This document shows positions 1-9,330 of a stretch of DNA of 64,000 nt, in pieces (positions within the stretch are counted from its first letter, which is position 1; every line of letters starts with the position of its first letter). The position numbers and the translations under genes are program-made. Source of the stretch: Yoonia sp. (GTDB lineage Bacteria > Pseudomonadota > Alphaproteobacteria > Rhodobacterales > Rhodobacteraceae); assembly GCA_029250945.1 (NCBI GenBank), contig JAQXEG010000044.1, forward strand, positions 1 to 64,000, written 5' to 3'. The notes under the pieces were generated by a model. That model ran no database searches. It saw only the letters and a list, made by a program, of their open reading frames with translations, and had not been told where the DNA came from.

Positions 1-927
1 CACCTGCTTTACAGCCGCTTCTTTGCCCGGGCGATGAACATGACAGGCCACCTGCCCGACACCGCAACAGAACCGTTCAACGCCCTGTTCACACAAGGCA
101 TGGTAACCCACGCGATCTATCAATCGCCAGGTACTGACGGCCGCCCCGTCTATCATTACCCCGAGGCGGTGGAATTGCGCGACGATAAAGCATTCCTGAA
201 ATCCGACGGGTCCGAGGTAGAAATCGTGCCATCCGCCAAGATGTCAAAATCCAAGAATAACGTCGTCGATCCCGATGATATTCTGGCCAAGTTCGGTGCC
301 GATACCGCGCGCTGGTTCGTGCTGTCAGACAGCCCGCCCGAACGTGACGTGGAATGGACCGCATCGGGTGCCGAGGCGACGTTCAAACATATTTCCCGCG
401 TGCACCGCATCGCGGGCGATATCGCCGCAATGGATGATGCCGCTGGCAAGGGTGATGATGACCTGCTGCGCGCCATGCACAAGGCGATTGAGGATGTGAC
501 GTTGGGCGTCGAATCCTTTGGCTTTAACGCGGCGATTGCCAAGCTTTACGGCTTTACCTCTGTTCTTGCGAAATCCAAGGCAGGCGGTGCGGCCAAGCGC
601 GAGGCGATGCGCACGCTGGCCCAGCTGATGGCTCCCATGACCCCCCACCTGTCCGAGGAGATTTGGACAATGATGGGTGGCGCCGGTCTGGTCATAAATG
701 CGCCTTGGCCAGTGGCCGACCCCAAAATGCTGGTGCAGGATACTGTGACAATGCCAATCCAGATCAATGGCAAACGTCGGTCGGAAATCGCCGTTGCCGC
801 CGATATGCCAAAGGACGAGATTGAAGAACTCGCGCTGGGATTGGATGTTGTTGTTGCAGCCCTTGATGGCGCTGCGCCTAAAAAGCTGATTGTTGTACCC
901 GGACGGATTGTAAACATTGTTGTCTAA
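1..927 (+). CDS. leuS: Leucine--tRNA ligase, C-terminal part (cut by window start)
   Basis: Class I aminoacyl-tRNA synthetase that charges tRNA-Leu in the cytoplasm. The reading frame is open from base 1, so only the last 308 residues are visible. The KMSKS signature, which stabilises the aminoacyl-adenylate transition state, is at 238-252. It is followed by the expected helical anticodon-binding region (motifs [16 protein letters not shown] and [13 protein letters not shown]) and a C-terminal domain ending in PGRIVNIVV. lptE and holA follow directly, an order common in Alphaproteobacteria, and the three probably form one transcript. The identification rests on motif content and context. Confidence 0.97.
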   Translation, partial: HLLYSRFFARAMNMTGHLPDTATEPFNALFTQGMVTHAIYQSPGTDGRPVYHYPEAVELRDDKAFLKSDGSEVEIVPSAKMSKSKNNVVDPDDILAKFGADTARWFVLSDSPPERDVEWTASGAEATFKHISRVHRIAGDIAAMDDAAGKGDDDLLRAMHKAIEDVTLGVESFGFNAAIAKLYGFTSVLAKSKAGGAAKREAMRTLAQLMAPMTPHLSEEIWTMMGGAGLVINAPWPVADPKMLVQDTVTMPIQINGKRRSEIAVAADMPKDEIEELALGLDVVVAALDGAAPKKLIVVPGRIVNIVV

Positions 928-937
928 ACACGCCCTT

Positions 938-1411
938 ATGCTGACCCGCCGAGTGGCCCTACTGGGGCTGCTGGCGGGCTGTGGGTTGACGCCAGTTTAC
1001 GGCCCCAATGGTGAGGCCCAAGTGCTGCAAAACGCAACAAGCGTCAAAGTACCAGACACCGTTGCTGGCTTCCGTCTGCGTGAAAGGTTGACCGAACGCT
1101 TTGGCCCTGCGACCTTGGATCGCTATGCCTTGACTGTGACCATAGACGCAACCCTCTCTCCTGCAACGATATCCGAGGACGGGGTGACAACACGATTCAA
1201 TCTAACAGGTGAAGCCCAATACACGCTGACGACCCCTGATGGCATGGCCGTGACAGCCGGCACAGTCAATACTTTCATGGGCTATTCCGCCACCGGATCA
1301 ACCGTCGCCACCCAAGCCGCTGCAACAGATGCGCAGGCCCGGCTATCTGTGGCGCTCGCTGATTTGATCGCAGCACGCCTCGTGCTTTATGTGCGGCAAG
1401 CCGCGTCATGA
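938..1411 (+). CDS. lptE: LPS-assembly lipoprotein LptE
   Basis: Outer-membrane lipoprotein that plugs the LptD barrel and helps deliver LPS to the cell surface. From the ATG at 938 the protein is 157 residues and starts with two Arg, a hydrophobic stretch and a lipobox LLAGC, with the lipidated Cys at residue 15. GCGLTPVYGP directly after it is the usual start of alphaproteobacterial LptE. An upstream TTG at 917 is in frame but overlaps leuS and would bury the signal peptide, so ATG 938 is preferred. The stop overlaps the holA start as ATGA, implying translational coupling. Confidence 0.9.
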   Translation: MLTRRVALLGLLAGCGLTPVYGPNGEAQVLQNATSVKVPDTVAGFRLRERLTERFGPATLDRYALTVTIDATLSPATISEDGVTTRFNLTGEAQYTLTTPDGMAVTAGTVNTFMGYSATGSTVATQAAATDAQARLSVALADLIAARLVLYVRQAAS

Positions 1412-2430
1412 AGATGGCGGGTGCAGGGGCGCAGGCCTATCTACGCAAACCCGATCCGACCCATGCAGGGCTGTTGATATTTGGCGCTGATGCAATGCGC
1501 GTGGCAACCGCACGGCAACATGCGATCCTGTCGCTTGTCGGCCCCAACGGCGACGATGAAATGCGCCTAACCCGTATTCCAGCCGCCGACCTGCGCAAAG
1601 ATCCCGCGCTTTTGGATGATGCGATCAAGGCCCAAGGGTTCTTTCCCGGGCATCGCGTCGCCTTTGTCGAGGACGCAACAGACGGGATGGCCAGGGCGCT
1701 GGCTGCCGCACTTCAGGACTGGCAGGCTGGCGATGCCCAGATCGTCGTGACAGCCGGCCAGCTCACTGCGAAATCAGCCTTGCGCAAGGCGTTTGAGGGG
1801 CAAGGCAACGCCGTCGCCATCGGCATCTATGATGATCCACCCAGCCGCGATGATATTGAGGCCGCATTGCGCAACGCCCAGCTGACGCCGCCGTCCCGCG
1901 ATATGATGGAGGCACTGGTCGGGCTGGCACAGATGCTTGAACCCGGTGATTTCCGGCAGACCATAGAAAAGGTCGGATTGTACAAGCGTGGCGACAATTC
2001 CTCGCTGTCGATGGATGACGTGATGACCTGCGCGCCTGCCTCCGCAGAGGTGGACGTTGATGACGTGCTTGATGTGGTGACAATGGGCAAGGCCGACGCG
2101 CTGGGGCCGGTGTTGCGTAACCTATACGCCCAAGGGGTGACGCCAGTCACGCTCTGCATCGGGGCGACACGACATTTCAAACGGCTGCACACTGTTGCAA
2201 GCGATCCAGGGGGTGCCGGGGCAGGTGTCGGTCGGCTACGGCCACCTGTTTTCGGACCACGGCGCGATAAAATCGTGCGCCACGCAGGCCAATGGGGTCG
2301 CGATCGGCTGGAACGCGCGCTGACCGCACTGACTGATTTGGATTTGCAGCTGCGGTCCGCTGATAGTGCGCCACAAAACGCGCTGACTGAACGGACGCTC
2401 ATTCGACTTGCCATGATGGCCCGCCGCTAA
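1408..2430 (+). CDS. holA: DNA polymerase III subunit delta
   Basis: Delta is the wrench subunit of the clamp loader; it opens the beta clamp for loading on primed DNA. The 340-residue length fits HolA. The N-terminal segment LLIFGADAMRVATARQHAI and the C-terminal segment RHFKRLHTV fit the family fold, and it follows lptE as in other alphaproteobacteria. Sequence conservation of HolA is low, so length and synteny carry much of the call. Its start overlaps the lptE stop by four bases. A strong hairpin lies 18 bases after its stop. Confidence 0.92.
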   Translation: MKMAGAGAQAYLRKPDPTHAGLLIFGADAMRVATARQHAILSLVGPNGDDEMRLTRIPAADLRKDPALLDDAIKAQGFFPGHRVAFVEDATDGMARALAAALQDWQAGDAQIVVTAGQLTAKSALRKAFEGQGNAVAIGIYDDPPSRDDIEAALRNAQLTPPSRDMMEALVGLAQMLEPGDFRQTIEKVGLYKRGDNSSLSMDDVMTCAPASAEVDVDDVLDVVTMGKADALGPVLRNLYAQGVTPVTLCIGATRHFKRLHTVASDPGGAGAGVGRLRPPVFGPRRDKIVRHAGQWGRDRLERALTALTDLDLQLRSADSAPQNALTERTLIRLAMMARR

Positions 2431-2448
2431 ACCACCCTAAAACGCAGA

Positions 2449-2470
2449 AAGGCGGGCCGAAGCCCGCCTT
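2449..2470. terminator. Hairpin terminator between convergent holA and small membrane peptide gene
   Basis: A perfect 9-bp stem (AAGGCGGGC / GCCCGCCTT) with a four-base loop, CGAA on the plus strand and TTCG on the minus strand. On the plus strand a T-rich tract (ACTTTTTCT) follows after a short gap, so it can end holA. It also lies just after the stop of the minus-strand gene at 2492 and may serve both directions. Confidence 0.8.
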
Positions 2471-2491
2471 CCCGAAAACTTTTTCTAAAAC

Positions 2492-2713
2492 TTAGCGAGA
2501 AGAAGAAGTAGAAGAAGAAGAAGAAGCTGCGACGAGCGCGGCCAGCAGGGCGAGAATGATGAAGCCAGAGTTTACGGAACCTGTAGCGGCCATTGGCGCT
2601 GGCAGAACCATTACTTTGTCATCTTCAGCAGCCACGGACAGGCCGCCAGCGTTTGCAGCAACACCAGAAACTGCGATAACAGCTGCGGCAGCGATTGTAG
2701 TTGTAAGGCGCAT
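2492..2713 (-). CDS. Small membrane protein with Ser-rich C-terminus, function unknown
   Basis: A 73-residue protein. From the ATG at 2713, preceded by GGAG nine bases upstream, it begins MRLTTTIAAAAVIAVSGVAA with a cleavable-looking signal ending at ANA. A short acidic and Pro/Ala stretch follows, then one transmembrane helix (SGFIILALLAALVAA) and a tail made almost only of Ser (SSSSSTSSSR). The tail is encoded by a near-perfect AGA/GAA repeat on the plus strand (2498-2526). A longer reading from 2737 lacks a ribosome site. Similar tiny signal-plus-helix proteins are frequent in Rhodobacterales; no function is claimed. Possible length variation of the Ser tail is an inference from the repeat. 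Confidence 0.65.
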   Translation of the reverse strand: MRLTTTIAAAAVIAVSGVAANAGGLSVAAEDDKVMVLPAPMAATGSVNSGFIILALLAALVAASSSSSTSSSR

Positions 2714-3142
2714 GTTGGTACTCCAAATAAAATGCACTTCGGGACGATCAGGAATAAATTACCCATAGTCTTGTTCGAAAACAAGCCGATTTTTCGTACA
2801 GGCCAACAACTTGGACCAAGTTGGCACCTGTCTTGACCCCAGACTGAGGCAAATTGTGAAACATAGACGCGCAAACAACCCGAATGAGACCGATTAAAGA
2901 TGTTGTTTTAAACAGTTTTTTGAATTGCAGCGGATTTTGCGGCATCAAAATTGCATCGATTTTCAACCTTTAGGTGTGGTTTGCCTTTCACGCAAAAATA
3001 GGTGCGAGCTTGCAACAGTTTAGCGCTTTGGCCGCCAGCCGCCTAACTGTTTGGCGTCAAAATATTGGGTTAGTCGCGCCGTGGTTGTTATGCAAGCAGC
3101 TCGCTACATCAAATATTCATAATCATCCGCAAACGTGTTGGA
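2714..3142. other. Intergenic region without a convincing gene
   Basis: About 430 bases, AT-richer than the flanks, between two divergent genes. It must hold the promoters of the small membrane peptide (minus) and the sulfotransferase-like gene (plus). A 69-codon frame at 2974-3183 has no ribosome site and overlaps the next gene, so it is not called. No tRNA, hairpin terminator or repeat was seen. Confidence 0.6.
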
Positions 3143-3781
3143 ATGATTATATCTCGTGCACGTCAATTTATACTATTTCCTGATCCCCTTGCGGTCGCCA
3201 CACCCATTGTGCAGGCGCTTCAGCCGTGGTCTGACACGGCAACATCGGACCTGTTTTTTGACGCGATGACCTCGATTGAAGCGGAGTGGGCCTGTGATGC
3301 TGCCGATTTAGCGTTTTACGGTTATCTACGCATTGCCGTCACCGAACATCCGTTCACCCGTTTGGCCCGCCTTTACGACCGGATCGCGCAAACAGATACG
3401 ATGTGGCAGTTGCGCCATATGACGGGCATTGGCCTTCCGGATTTTAATCAATGGCTGCGCACCACATCCGCGGATGGACATGGGGCCGGTGGGCGATCCA
3501 GTCCGCGCTGGCGTCAGCACGGCGCATGGTCCGCCCGCCATTGGGAATCGGGACGCATTTCACATACTGTACGGCTTGAATCGATTGAGGACGACCTAGC
3601 CCCAGTTCTGAATGATCTAGGCATCGCGCACGCGTTCGAAAACCTGACGCCTGCGTTTGTCGAACGTGATGCATGGCTGGACCGCTACGATCAGGCCAGC
3701 GTAGATTTTATAAAAACGCAATACGCATGGGATCTTGCGCAATTTGGCTATGCCGCACCGCGCCAGCACAAGGCCACCTAG
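3143..3781 (+). CDS. Sulfotransferase-family-like protein lacking PAPS-binding motifs
   Basis: A 212-residue protein starting MIISRARQFILF, the usual opening of roseobacter Sulfotransfer_2 proteins. It ends with a matching C-terminal block (RLESIEDDLAPVLNDLGI and WDLAQFGYA). In active members the opening continues into HIPKTGGT, the 5'-phosphosulfate loop; here the same place reads PDPLAVATPIV. The 3'-phosphate motif RNPWDR is replaced by TEHPFTR. Fold homology is therefore likely, but sulfate transfer from PAPS is doubtful. It could be a pseudoenzyme or a decaying gene, although the frame is intact over full length. It overlaps the convergent flavoprotein gene by a shared CTAG. Confidence 0.6.
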   Translation: MIISRARQFILFPDPLAVATPIVQALQPWSDTATSDLFFDAMTSIEAEWACDAADLAFYGYLRIAVTEHPFTRLARLYDRIAQTDTMWQLRHMTGIGLPDFNQWLRTTSADGHGAGGRSSPRWRQHGAWSARHWESGRISHTVRLESIEDDLAPVLNDLGIAHAFENLTPAFVERDAWLDRYDQASVDFIKTQYAWDLAQFGYAAPRQHKAT

Positions 3782-4926
3782 GATTCTAAGACTTGCAACG
3801 CTGCCGCACGTCCTGTCGCCAGACATGCGGTGATCAGATAGCCACCTGTCGGCGCCTCCCAATCCAGCATCTCGCCCGCACAGAACACGTCCGGACGATC
3901 ACGCAGGGCAAATCCATCCATGGCATCGAACCTGACCCCACCAGCTGTCGAAATGGCCTGATCCATCGGATGCGGACCCATCAAACGGATGGGCAACCGC
4001 TTGATAATTGGGGCAAGGTCATCAGGGAATGGGCGCCCAAAATCGGACAAAAGCGCGACATGGTGGGGGTCAAGTCGCAGCACCTTGCGCAAATGGTTCG
4101 ACAGGCTGTTTTTACCGCGTGGGCGTCCAATAGCGGCCGCAACCTTTTCCACCGGCCAGTCCGGTTTGAGATCGACAAACAATGCCGCACCTTCGCGCAG
4201 CTGACGGCTAAGCATGTAGATGCCGCCACCTTCAAGGCCCGCTTTGGAGATCACACATTCACCACGCGATAGCGTCGTATCTGCCCAAAGCCCCACAGAT
4301 TTTAGCGGCTTACCAAAATGGGGGGCCATGTGGTCCGACCAATCGATACTGAATCCCATATTCGCGGGGGCAAAGGCGGCGGTGCTATCGGGCAGCAAAT
4401 CCGCCCAGCGCCCGTCCGACCCAAGCCGCGCCCAGCTTGCCCCGCCTAGTGCAAGAATAGTGTGCTGCGCCGTAATCTTCTGTGGCCCATCGGGGCTGTT
4501 GAAACACGCCGCCCCATCATCCCAACCGGTCCAACGCCAGCGTTTTTGCAAAGTCACACCTTGCTGGTCCAGCCGCCCCATCCATGCGCGCAACAGTGGC
4601 GATGCTTTCATCCCTTTGGGAAACACGCGTCCTGTGGAACCAGTGAAAATATCCTGCCCAAGCCCCTTGGCCCACGCCATCACCTCCGCCGGACCAAAAT
4701 CCGCGATTGCGTTTTGCAAAGCGGATGGCATGTCCCCATATGCGGCCTGAAAACGTGCGAGGTCCTCATCCTTGGTTAGGTTCAGACCCGATTTACCGGC
4801 CATCAAAAACTTGCGTCCGACGGACGGCATTGCGTCCGCGATCACAACGGATTTCCCCGCGGCAGACAGCACATCCGCGGCCATCAGACCCGCCGGACCT
4901 GCGCCTATGACAAGCACATCGGTCAT
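3778..4926 (-). CDS. NAD(P)/FAD-dependent oxidoreductase, BaiN/HI0933 (YhiN) family
   Basis: A 382-residue flavoprotein. The N-terminal Rossmann motif VLVIGAGPAGLMAADVL at residues 4-20 binds the FAD ADP moiety, followed by GRKFLMAGKSGLNLTKDED, the signature of the HI0933 family. The C-terminal CAGEMLDWEAPTGGYLITAC closes the FAD site as in the family. The physiological substrate of most members is unknown, so none is assigned. It starts inside the stop of the upstream mscS gene (ATGA) and is probably co-transcribed with it. The 3' end shares CTAG with the convergent sulfotransferase-like gene. Confidence 0.88.
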   Translation of the reverse strand: MTDVLVIGAGPAGLMAADVLSAAGKSVVIADAMPSVGRKFLMAGKSGLNLTKDEDLARFQAAYGDMPSALQNAIADFGPAEVMAWAKGLGQDIFTGSTGRVFPKGMKASPLLRAWMGRLDQQGVTLQKRWRWTGWDDGAACFNSPDGPQKITAQHTILALGGASWARLGSDGRWADLLPDSTAAFAPANMGFSIDWSDHMAPHFGKPLKSVGLWADTTLSRGECVISKAGLEGGGIYMLSRQLREGAALFVDLKPDWPVEKVAAAIGRPRGKNSLSNHLRKVLRLDPHHVALLSDFGRPFPDDLAPIIKRLPIRLMGPHPMDQAISTAGGVRFDAMDGFALRDRPDVFCAGEMLDWEAPTGGYLITACLATGRAAALQVLES

Positions 4927-6233
4927 GTTGGCAGGTTGCCCTTAATCTCGACCACGCGGTGCGGATAGGGGATTTCGATGTCATTGTCGCGCAATGCGTT
5001 CCAGATCAGGAATAGGACATCAGAGGTGTATTTATTTTTGCCGTCATCGATCCCATTCACCCAGAACTCCACCACGAAATCGATCCCGCTATCGCCAAAC
5101 CCGCGCAATTCGCAGTCCGGTTTTTCGGGCGCATCAAGCACGCCCGGATGCTTGGCAACCGCCGCCTCGATAATCGCGGGCACCTTGTTGATGTCGGTAT
5201 CGTAGCTGACAGAAAACGCCGCCTCGAGCCGGTTGGCGGAGCCGGAGTCGGAATAGTTAACGACGCGTGTTGTGATAAAATCCTCGTTCGGGACAACGAT
5301 CCACCGGCCATCGAATGTCTCAAGGAATGTGGCGCGCGCGGTCATTTTTATGATCGTCCCCGCCTCACCCCCGTCGAGTTCAACGTAGTCGCCGACCGTC
5401 GCCTGCCCCTCGACCAACAGGATCACGTAAGAGATAAAGTTTGACGCGATTTTCTGAAGCCCAAAGCCAAGGCCGAAACCAATCGCACCACCCAGCACAG
5501 CCAAGGTGCTAAAGTTAATGCCCATGATGTTCATCAGCAGCAGGAACGCGATGCCAAAGATGGCGAACTCCGCAATTTTGGACGTTAATTGCTGGATGGC
5601 AGGGCGCATTTCTGGGCGCCCGATGAAATCGGAAGATTGCCGGTTCGACCACGTCCCGAGCCAGAACAGCAAGCTGCCCGCGATTGCACCGCGCACAATG
5701 GCCAACAGGCTGAATTGGATATTGCCGACGCTCACTTGTGTCGCGGCAAGCCCTGCAATAACCGGATCAAGAATGCCCAGCGCATAAAGCGCGCCAATTG
5801 GGATGACGACGAATTTACCCAGCAGATGCAAGAACGGGTCGGTCAGAATATCGCGTGCGAATGCCCGCAGCACAAGGAACAGGAACACACGTTTCCCGAA
5901 TGCAATGACCGCGCCGGACCCGAAAAGCGACCGCGCGACCTGTTCCCCGATCGCCGCAAAACCATAGGCAAACAGCGGCAGAAAAAGCGGCAGAAACATC
6001 AAGACAAAGCGCCGCGCCTTGGACAGGACAGACACCGAGGCCGGATCAGGTGACAGCACCTTGGCCAGCCTTGGCGTGACGATCCGGCTTACCAAGAGCG
6101 CAGGGATATAGGCCCCGACCAACAGCGCAAACTGCACCCATGCGGCGGGCGACAACAGCCATTCCAACGCCAGCGTATAACCTTGGTTAAAAAGATCGAT
6201 GGCTTTTTGCACGAGCGGTGATTGATTTTCCAT
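4923..6233 (-). CDS. Mechanosensitive ion channel, MscS family
   Basis: A 436-residue inner-membrane protein with several hydrophobic helices in the first 250 residues, then the conserved MscS pore helix and beta domain: GGAIGFGLGFGLQKIASNF, then VEGQATVGDYVELD and the FLETFDGRWIVVPNEDF segment. It is longer than E. coli MscS (286 residues) because of extra N-terminal transmembrane helices, as in the larger MscS-like group. It would release solutes on hypo-osmotic shock. The flavoprotein gene overlaps its stop. Confidence 0.92.
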   Translation of the reverse strand: MENQSPLVQKAIDLFNQGYTLALEWLLSPAAWVQFALLVGAYIPALLVSRIVTPRLAKVLSPDPASVSVLSKARRFVLMFLPLFLPLFAYGFAAIGEQVARSLFGSGAVIAFGKRVFLFLVLRAFARDILTDPFLHLLGKFVVIPIGALYALGILDPVIAGLAATQVSVGNIQFSLLAIVRGAIAGSLLFWLGTWSNRQSSDFIGRPEMRPAIQQLTSKIAEFAIFGIAFLLLMNIMGINFSTLAVLGGAIGFGLGFGLQKIASNFISYVILLVEGQATVGDYVELDGGEAGTIIKMTARATFLETFDGRWIVVPNEDFITTRVVNYSDSGSANRLEAAFSVSYDTDINKVPAIIEAAVAKHPGVLDAPEKPDCELRGFGDSGIDFVVEFWVNGIDDGKNKYTSDVLFLIWNALRDNDIEIPYPHRVVEIKGNLPT

Positions 6234-6294
6234 GGTTCGCCTTTCGCAATAAGGTGACAGGGTCTAGCCCGTATCGGCCCTTATTTACAAGGAA

Positions 6295-6897
6295 TCAAAT
6301 CAAGGTCTTGATCGCCGCGACATGGGACGTTGCGGCACCAAGCGCATCGTTAGATAGGGCCATTGCACGGTCCAACAACGCATCGGGGGCTACGATTTCT
6401 TCGATCAGCCCCCAGCTTTGCGCCTGATCCGCGCCTATCTTTTGTCCCACCATCAAGATCAGCTTGGTACGGGCCGGACCCACTAATTGCGACAGGCGCT
6501 TGGGATCGCTGGGTTGGGGCAAAAATCCCAGCTTCATGACCGGATAAAAGAACTTGGCCGTGGGCACCGCGAGCCGCAGATCACAGGCCAGCACCATGCC
6601 CATGGCTCCGCCCGCAACAGTGCCATTGAGCGCAGCGATGGTCAGCCCAGGATGGCGCGCAATCGCACCAGACAGCCGTTCCCAAAGCGGGCTGATTGCC
6701 AGACCGGCCCGCGCGGCGTCTAGGTCAGCACCGGCGCTAAACACCTTGCCCTTACCCGTCAGGATCACGACCTTTGCCGTGCTCTGTTCAACCGCCTGCG
6801 CAAGATCTTCAAGCATATCGGCGGTCAGCGCATTCGCCTTATCCACACGGTCGAGCGTGATCGTCAGGCAATCACCGTTTTGGTCCGCGTGGATCAC
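6295..6897 (-). CDS. Enoyl-CoA hydratase/isomerase (crotonase) family protein
   Basis: A 200-residue crotonase-fold protein. The oxyanion-hole segments are visible as GKVFSAGADLDAA and NGTVAGGAMGMVLACDLRLA. It is shorter than the usual 250-260 residues; the missing part is the C-terminal helical region that normally helps build the trimer. Activity and substrate cannot be stated: the family includes hydratases, isomerases, dehalogenases and thioesterases. Its start overlaps the stop of the upstream SDR gene by ATGA, so the two are likely co-translated and may act on the same CoA ester or alcohol. Confidence 0.85.
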   Translation of the reverse strand: MIHADQNGDCLTITLDRVDKANALTADMLEDLAQAVEQSTAKVVILTGKGKVFSAGADLDAARAGLAISPLWERLSGAIARHPGLTIAALNGTVAGGAMGMVLACDLRLAVPTAKFFYPVMKLGFLPQPSDPKRLSQLVGPARTKLILMVGQKIGADQAQSWGLIEEIVAPDALLDRAMALSNDALGAATSHVAAIKTLI

Positions 6898-7652
6898 GTC
6901 AGACCGACACGATCACGAATGTCCTGATCACGCAGGGACACATCCGTTCCCAGATAGGCATCAGCATCGGGCGAACACATCCAGACAAGCGCCTGTGCGG
7001 GCCATTCAGGTGGAATGTGATCGGACCAATCCAGCTTGCTAACCGGATTGATGCCCGACGCCTTAATCTCGCGCTGCATCTGGGTGGCGACGGTGCCGGG
7101 CGACAGCCCCATGATCCGCACGCCTTGCTGGCGCGCCTCGTTATCTGCTGCGCGGGTCAACATATAGGCCCCCGCCTTTGAACTACAGTAGGCGGACCAC
7201 CCTTCGACAGGTCCGTGGGCCGCACCAGAGGATACCGTCAAAATCGTACCGTGGCCTTGGGCGATCATGCCGGGCATTGCGGCACGTATCCCATAATAAA
7301 CGCCCTTAAGATTGATATCGATCAGGCGTCCCCATGCATCCGGATCGGTTTCACTAAGATGGCCGATCGGATCGACCATACCCGCGTTACCAATGAACAC
7401 ATCCAGCCCGCCAAAGGTATCGACAGTGGCGGCAACCGCGGCGGCAACTTCGGCAAACCGGCTGACATCACAGGGGATCGCTAGGGCCTTCTCCCCGATA
7501 TCACCCGCGATTGTGGCGATCTCGTCGACGCTTCGCGCAAGAAGGGCGACGTTGGCACCAGCCTGCGCAAACGCATAGGCGGCCGCCTTGCCGATTCCGC
7601 GACTGGCCCCTGTAATCAGGACCGTTTTCCCGCCCATATCAAAGTTTTTCAT
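6894..7652 (-). CDS. SDR-family NAD(P)-dependent oxidoreductase
   Basis: A 252-residue classical short-chain dehydrogenase. TGASRGIGKAAAYAF is the glycine-rich cofactor loop, NAG (in FIGNAGMVDPIG) supports the sheet, and the catalytic Ser-Tyr-Lys set is in SSGAAHGPVEGWSAYCSSK. A C-terminal segment WMCSPDADAYLGTDVSLRD follows. No substrate can be inferred. It is the first gene of a minus-strand run with the crotonase. Confidence 0.9.
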   Translation of the reverse strand: MKNFDMGGKTVLITGASRGIGKAAAYAFAQAGANVALLARSVDEIATIAGDIGEKALAIPCDVSRFAEVAAAVAATVDTFGGLDVFIGNAGMVDPIGHLSETDPDAWGRLIDINLKGVYYGIRAAMPGMIAQGHGTILTVSSGAAHGPVEGWSAYCSSKAGAYMLTRAADNEARQQGVRIMGLSPGTVATQMQREIKASGINPVSKLDWSDHIPPEWPAQALVWMCSPDADAYLGTDVSLRDQDIRDRVGLT

Positions 7653-7758
7653 GGCTCATCCCTTTTTAGTGGTCCGCCGAATGGCTAGGTTCACATGAAA
7701 TTAGCGGCACCCATGTGATGTGCAAGGGGTCGGCCGCAGGTCGTGAAAGGATATTCGA

Positions 7759-9258
7759 ATGACTTCATTTCCAACATTGCGCGGCGCGGTCTGCGTGGCC
7801 GCCCTATTTGCCGCTGGCACAGCCCAAGCGGACGTGACCGCAGAACAGGTCTGGGCCGACTGGCAGGCAAACATGTCGACATATGGGGATGAAACTATTG
7901 CGACAGGGTCAGAGGTCCGCGAGGGCGACACCCTGACAATTTCTAATATCGTGCTGACGATGAACGATGAATTCAGCACGGTCACCGCCACTATGGGCGA
8001 TCTGATCCTGACCGAACTGGGCGACGGCACCGTAGCGATCCAACCCCCAGCATCCTATCCGATTAGGATCGTGGGCGAGGAAGATATCAACATGACGATG
8101 ACTGTGAATCAGTCCGGCCTAGAGATGATCGCAAGCGGCACACCTGATGCGCTGAACTATGCGATCACGGCGGATCAGTACGGCATCGGGATCAGCGATA
8201 TTATCGAAAACGGCGAAAAGCTGAACGGGAATTTCCGCCTCATCGCCAATGATGTGTCCGGCACCTATACATCCCGCCCCGGTGATGTGCGCGAGGTGGA
8301 TTATAACCTTGTGGCCGCATCAATCGACGTGCTGGCGGACATGGCGGCCACCGAGCTGCCCGGTGATTATTTCACCCTAAGCGGCCGCGTCGAAGGGTTC
8401 AGCGCCACCGCGACCGTCGCAATGCCAGACGGTGAAGACGTCACGCCCGAGGCGATATTTGCCCGTGGCTTTGGCTTCAACGGGGGCTATGCCTATACAT
8501 CCAGCGCGTATCTGTTCGACGTGAAGGCCGAGGGGGAACAAACCTCTGGCACGGCGCGCACGGGTGCTGGCACATTGTCTGCTGATCTGTCGGCGGATCG
8601 CGTTAGCTATGACAGCAATATCACGGATATGAATGTTGCCGTACAAGGCACTGAAGTCCCCTTCCCGATTGAGGTCGCGATGGCCGAATACGGGTTCGGG
8701 ATCGACATGCCCCTCGCCCCATCGGATGAGGCATCTGATTTCGGGCTACGGTTGAATATGACAGATCTGGCGGTGAATGACGCGATCTGGATGATGGCAG
8801 ACCCAAGCGGCGCGCTACCGCATGATCCCGCGACGCTGCTGATTGATCTGTCAGGCCAGGCACGCTTGCTGCTGGACCTGATGAACACCGAACAAGCCAT
8901 GGAAATGGGAGAGGTCGGCATGCCCGCCGAATTGACAGCGCTGACGCTTAATGACTTGTCGCTGAAAATTGGTGGCGCGGAATTGGCGGCGAAGGGTGAT
9001 TTCACGTTCGACAACACCGATCTTGCCACATTTGACGGGTTCCCACGCCCAACAGGCAAGGTCACGGCAAACCTGAGAGGTGCAAACGCACTGATCGACG
9101 ATTTGGTTGAAATTGGCATCGTCTCTGCCGATCAGGCAATGATGGGCCGCATGATGATGGGCATGTTTGCCACGCCTGTTGGGGATGATGAACTGACCTC
9201 CACGCTTGAGGTCAAGGGATCAGGGTCGGTCATCGCCAACGGCCAGCAAATCCGCTAG
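7759..9258 (+). CDS. DUF2125 domain-containing exported protein
   Basis: A 499-residue protein with a signal peptide (hydrophobic stretch ending AQA-DV near residue 24), otherwise rich in beta-strand-like alternating sequence and free of further membrane helices. The pattern fits DUF2125 proteins of Rhodobacterales, which are periplasmic or envelope proteins of unknown role. It heads a plus-strand run with pmbA and the monophosphatase gene (72-base gap to pmbA). No catalytic motif was recognised. Confidence 0.75.
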   Translation: MTSFPTLRGAVCVAALFAAGTAQADVTAEQVWADWQANMSTYGDETIATGSEVREGDTLTISNIVLTMNDEFSTVTATMGDLILTELGDGTVAIQPPASYPIRIVGEEDINMTMTVNQSGLEMIASGTPDALNYAITADQYGIGISDIIENGEKLNGNFRLIANDVSGTYTSRPGDVREVDYNLVAASIDVLADMAATELPGDYFTLSGRVEGFSATATVAMPDGEDVTPEAIFARGFGFNGGYAYTSSAYLFDVKAEGEQTSGTARTGAGTLSADLSADRVSYDSNITDMNVAVQGTEVPFPIEVAMAEYGFGIDMPLAPSDEASDFGLRLNMTDLAVNDAIWMMADPSGALPHDPATLLIDLSGQARLLLDLMNTEQAMEMGEVGMPAELTALTLNDLSLKIGGAELAAKGDFTFDNTDLATFDGFPRPTGKVTANLRGANALIDDLVEIGIVSADQAMMGRMMMGMFATPVGDDELTSTLEVKGSGSVIANGQQIR

Positions 9259-9330
9259 ATCAACGCTGGCGCGGACTTGCCCAAGCCCGCGCCAACGCCT
9301 ACCCATCTGTCGTGAACCAAAGGATATTCT

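Noticed and set aside
2498-2526. AGA/GAA repeat considered as a CRISPR or satellite
   Set aside because: It is a short trinucleotide run inside a coding sequence; there are no spacers. No CRISPR array was seen anywhere in the window.
2974-3183. 69-codon plus-strand frame in the 2.7-3.1 kb gap
   Set aside because: No ribosome site, no protein-like pattern, and it overlaps the next gene.
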